In this document: in pieces, positions 5,995 to 6,167 of the stretch
How positions within the stretch are numbered: position 1 is the stretch's first letter
Layout of the letters: the number at the start of each line of letters is the position of its first letter
Source: Patescibacteria group bacterium
GTDB lineage: Bacteria > Patescibacteriota > Gracilibacteria > BD1-5 > UBA6164
Assembly: GCA_018623505.1 (NCBI GenBank)
Contig: JAAZVM010000028.1
Span: 1 to 6,167 of the forward strand
DNA length: 6,167 nucleotides
Reading direction: 5' to 3'
Made by a program: the position numbers and the translations under genes
The notes under the pieces: model-generated
What the model was told of the DNA's origin: nothing
The model's input: only the letters and a program-made list of their open reading frames with translations
Databases searched by the model: none

Positions 5995-6167
5995 TTATAA
6001 AAGTATTTTAAATGCAATAACTAATCAATAAATAGCTGCAGATTCAACTAGTGCTACTCATAGAATCATAAATGTTAATAACCTAGTTTTATAGCTTGGA
6101 TTTCTTGATATAGCATCATATGTTCATCAAACCATAAATCATTCTCACATACCAGCTCATAATCAAG
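5995..6167 (-). CDS. atpE: second ATP synthase c subunit, C-terminal part (5' end outside window)
   Basis: Fifty-six codons are visible, ending at TAA 5995-5997. The visible part is most of one c hairpin: GLGAGMGEG of the Gly-rich helix, a loop with the classical ISRNPS (like R-Q-P in E. coli), then LLTFMILGVALVESAAIYG with the ion carboxylate and the final helix end FKILL. The second carboxylate, Glu in GMGEG, lies exactly 33 residues before the main Glu, as in two-carboxylate Na+-type c rings, and Ser follows the main Glu. Eight of nine Gly codons are TGA. Whether this is a normal one-hairpin c or the last hairpin of another fused protein cannot be seen. It lies upstream of atpB, separated by 173 bases that contain the palindrome. 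It probably mixes with the six-hairpin c in the same ring, but that is inference. Confidence 0.92.

Noticed and set aside
204..6167. Pseudogenes or frameshifts, given the many TGA stops
   Set aside because: The interruptions are all TGA, never TAA or TAG, need no frame change, and fall on conserved glycines.
204..6167. Mycoplasma-type code with TGA as tryptophan
   Set aside because: It would place Trp at invariant Gly sites such as alpha RVGGAAQ and throughout the c GxGxG helix. Only the b hinge residue 28 would tolerate it.

Overview
All confidently recognised genes lie on the minus strand and form one F-type ATP synthase gene cluster. Read in transcription order (right to left) it is: c-type subunit (5' end cut by the window edge), a (atpB), a very large c subunit made of six fused hairpins, b (atpF), a short delta (atpH), alpha (atpA) and gamma (atpG). 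The DNA is very AT-rich. The standard code breaks every one of these genes into pieces with in-frame TGA codons. Reading TGA as glycine restores all seven frames, and TGA then falls exactly on conserved glycines: alpha 'SVSRVGGAAQ' and 'AYPGDVFY', gamma 'NKGLCGGYN', and the c-subunit GxGxG helix. TGA as tryptophan would wreck these motifs. This is genetic code 25, known from Absconditabacteria (SR1) and Gracilibacteria, so the source is most likely one of these small, host-dependent Patescibacteria (CPR).

Region by region: 1-203 lies downstream of gamma and holds two mutually exclusive edge ORFs plus an AT-only palindrome. 204-1118 is gamma, 1131-2636 alpha, 2665-3024 delta, 3032-3505 b, 3534-4880 the six-hairpin c subunit (448 aa, 12 predicted membrane helices) and 4913-5821 subunit a. 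5822-5994 is a non-coding gap with a perfect 38-bp palindrome resembling an intrinsic terminator and a TATAAT box just before atpB. 5995-6167 is the C-terminal end of a second c gene. The beta (atpD) and epsilon (atpC) genes do not follow gamma within the 203 bases available, so they are farther away or elsewhere.

Together the genes encode most of a rotary ATP synthase or ATPase: the stator channel (a), rotor ring (both c genes), peripheral stalk (b, delta), one half of the alpha/beta headpiece, and the central shaft (gamma). The standout is the rotor. All six fused hairpins keep the ion-binding Glu and the Tyr five residues later. The paired helix-1 ligand is Gln, Glu, Glu, Glu, Arg, Glu in hairpins 1-6, and the Ser after the main Glu is Val in hairpins 4 and 6. 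The ligand set resembles Na+-type c rings, including the two-carboxylate type known from Fusobacterium, but a single polypeptide carries chemically different sites in a fixed order. Odd and even hairpins form two sub-families, which suggests a two-hairpin ancestor copied three times.
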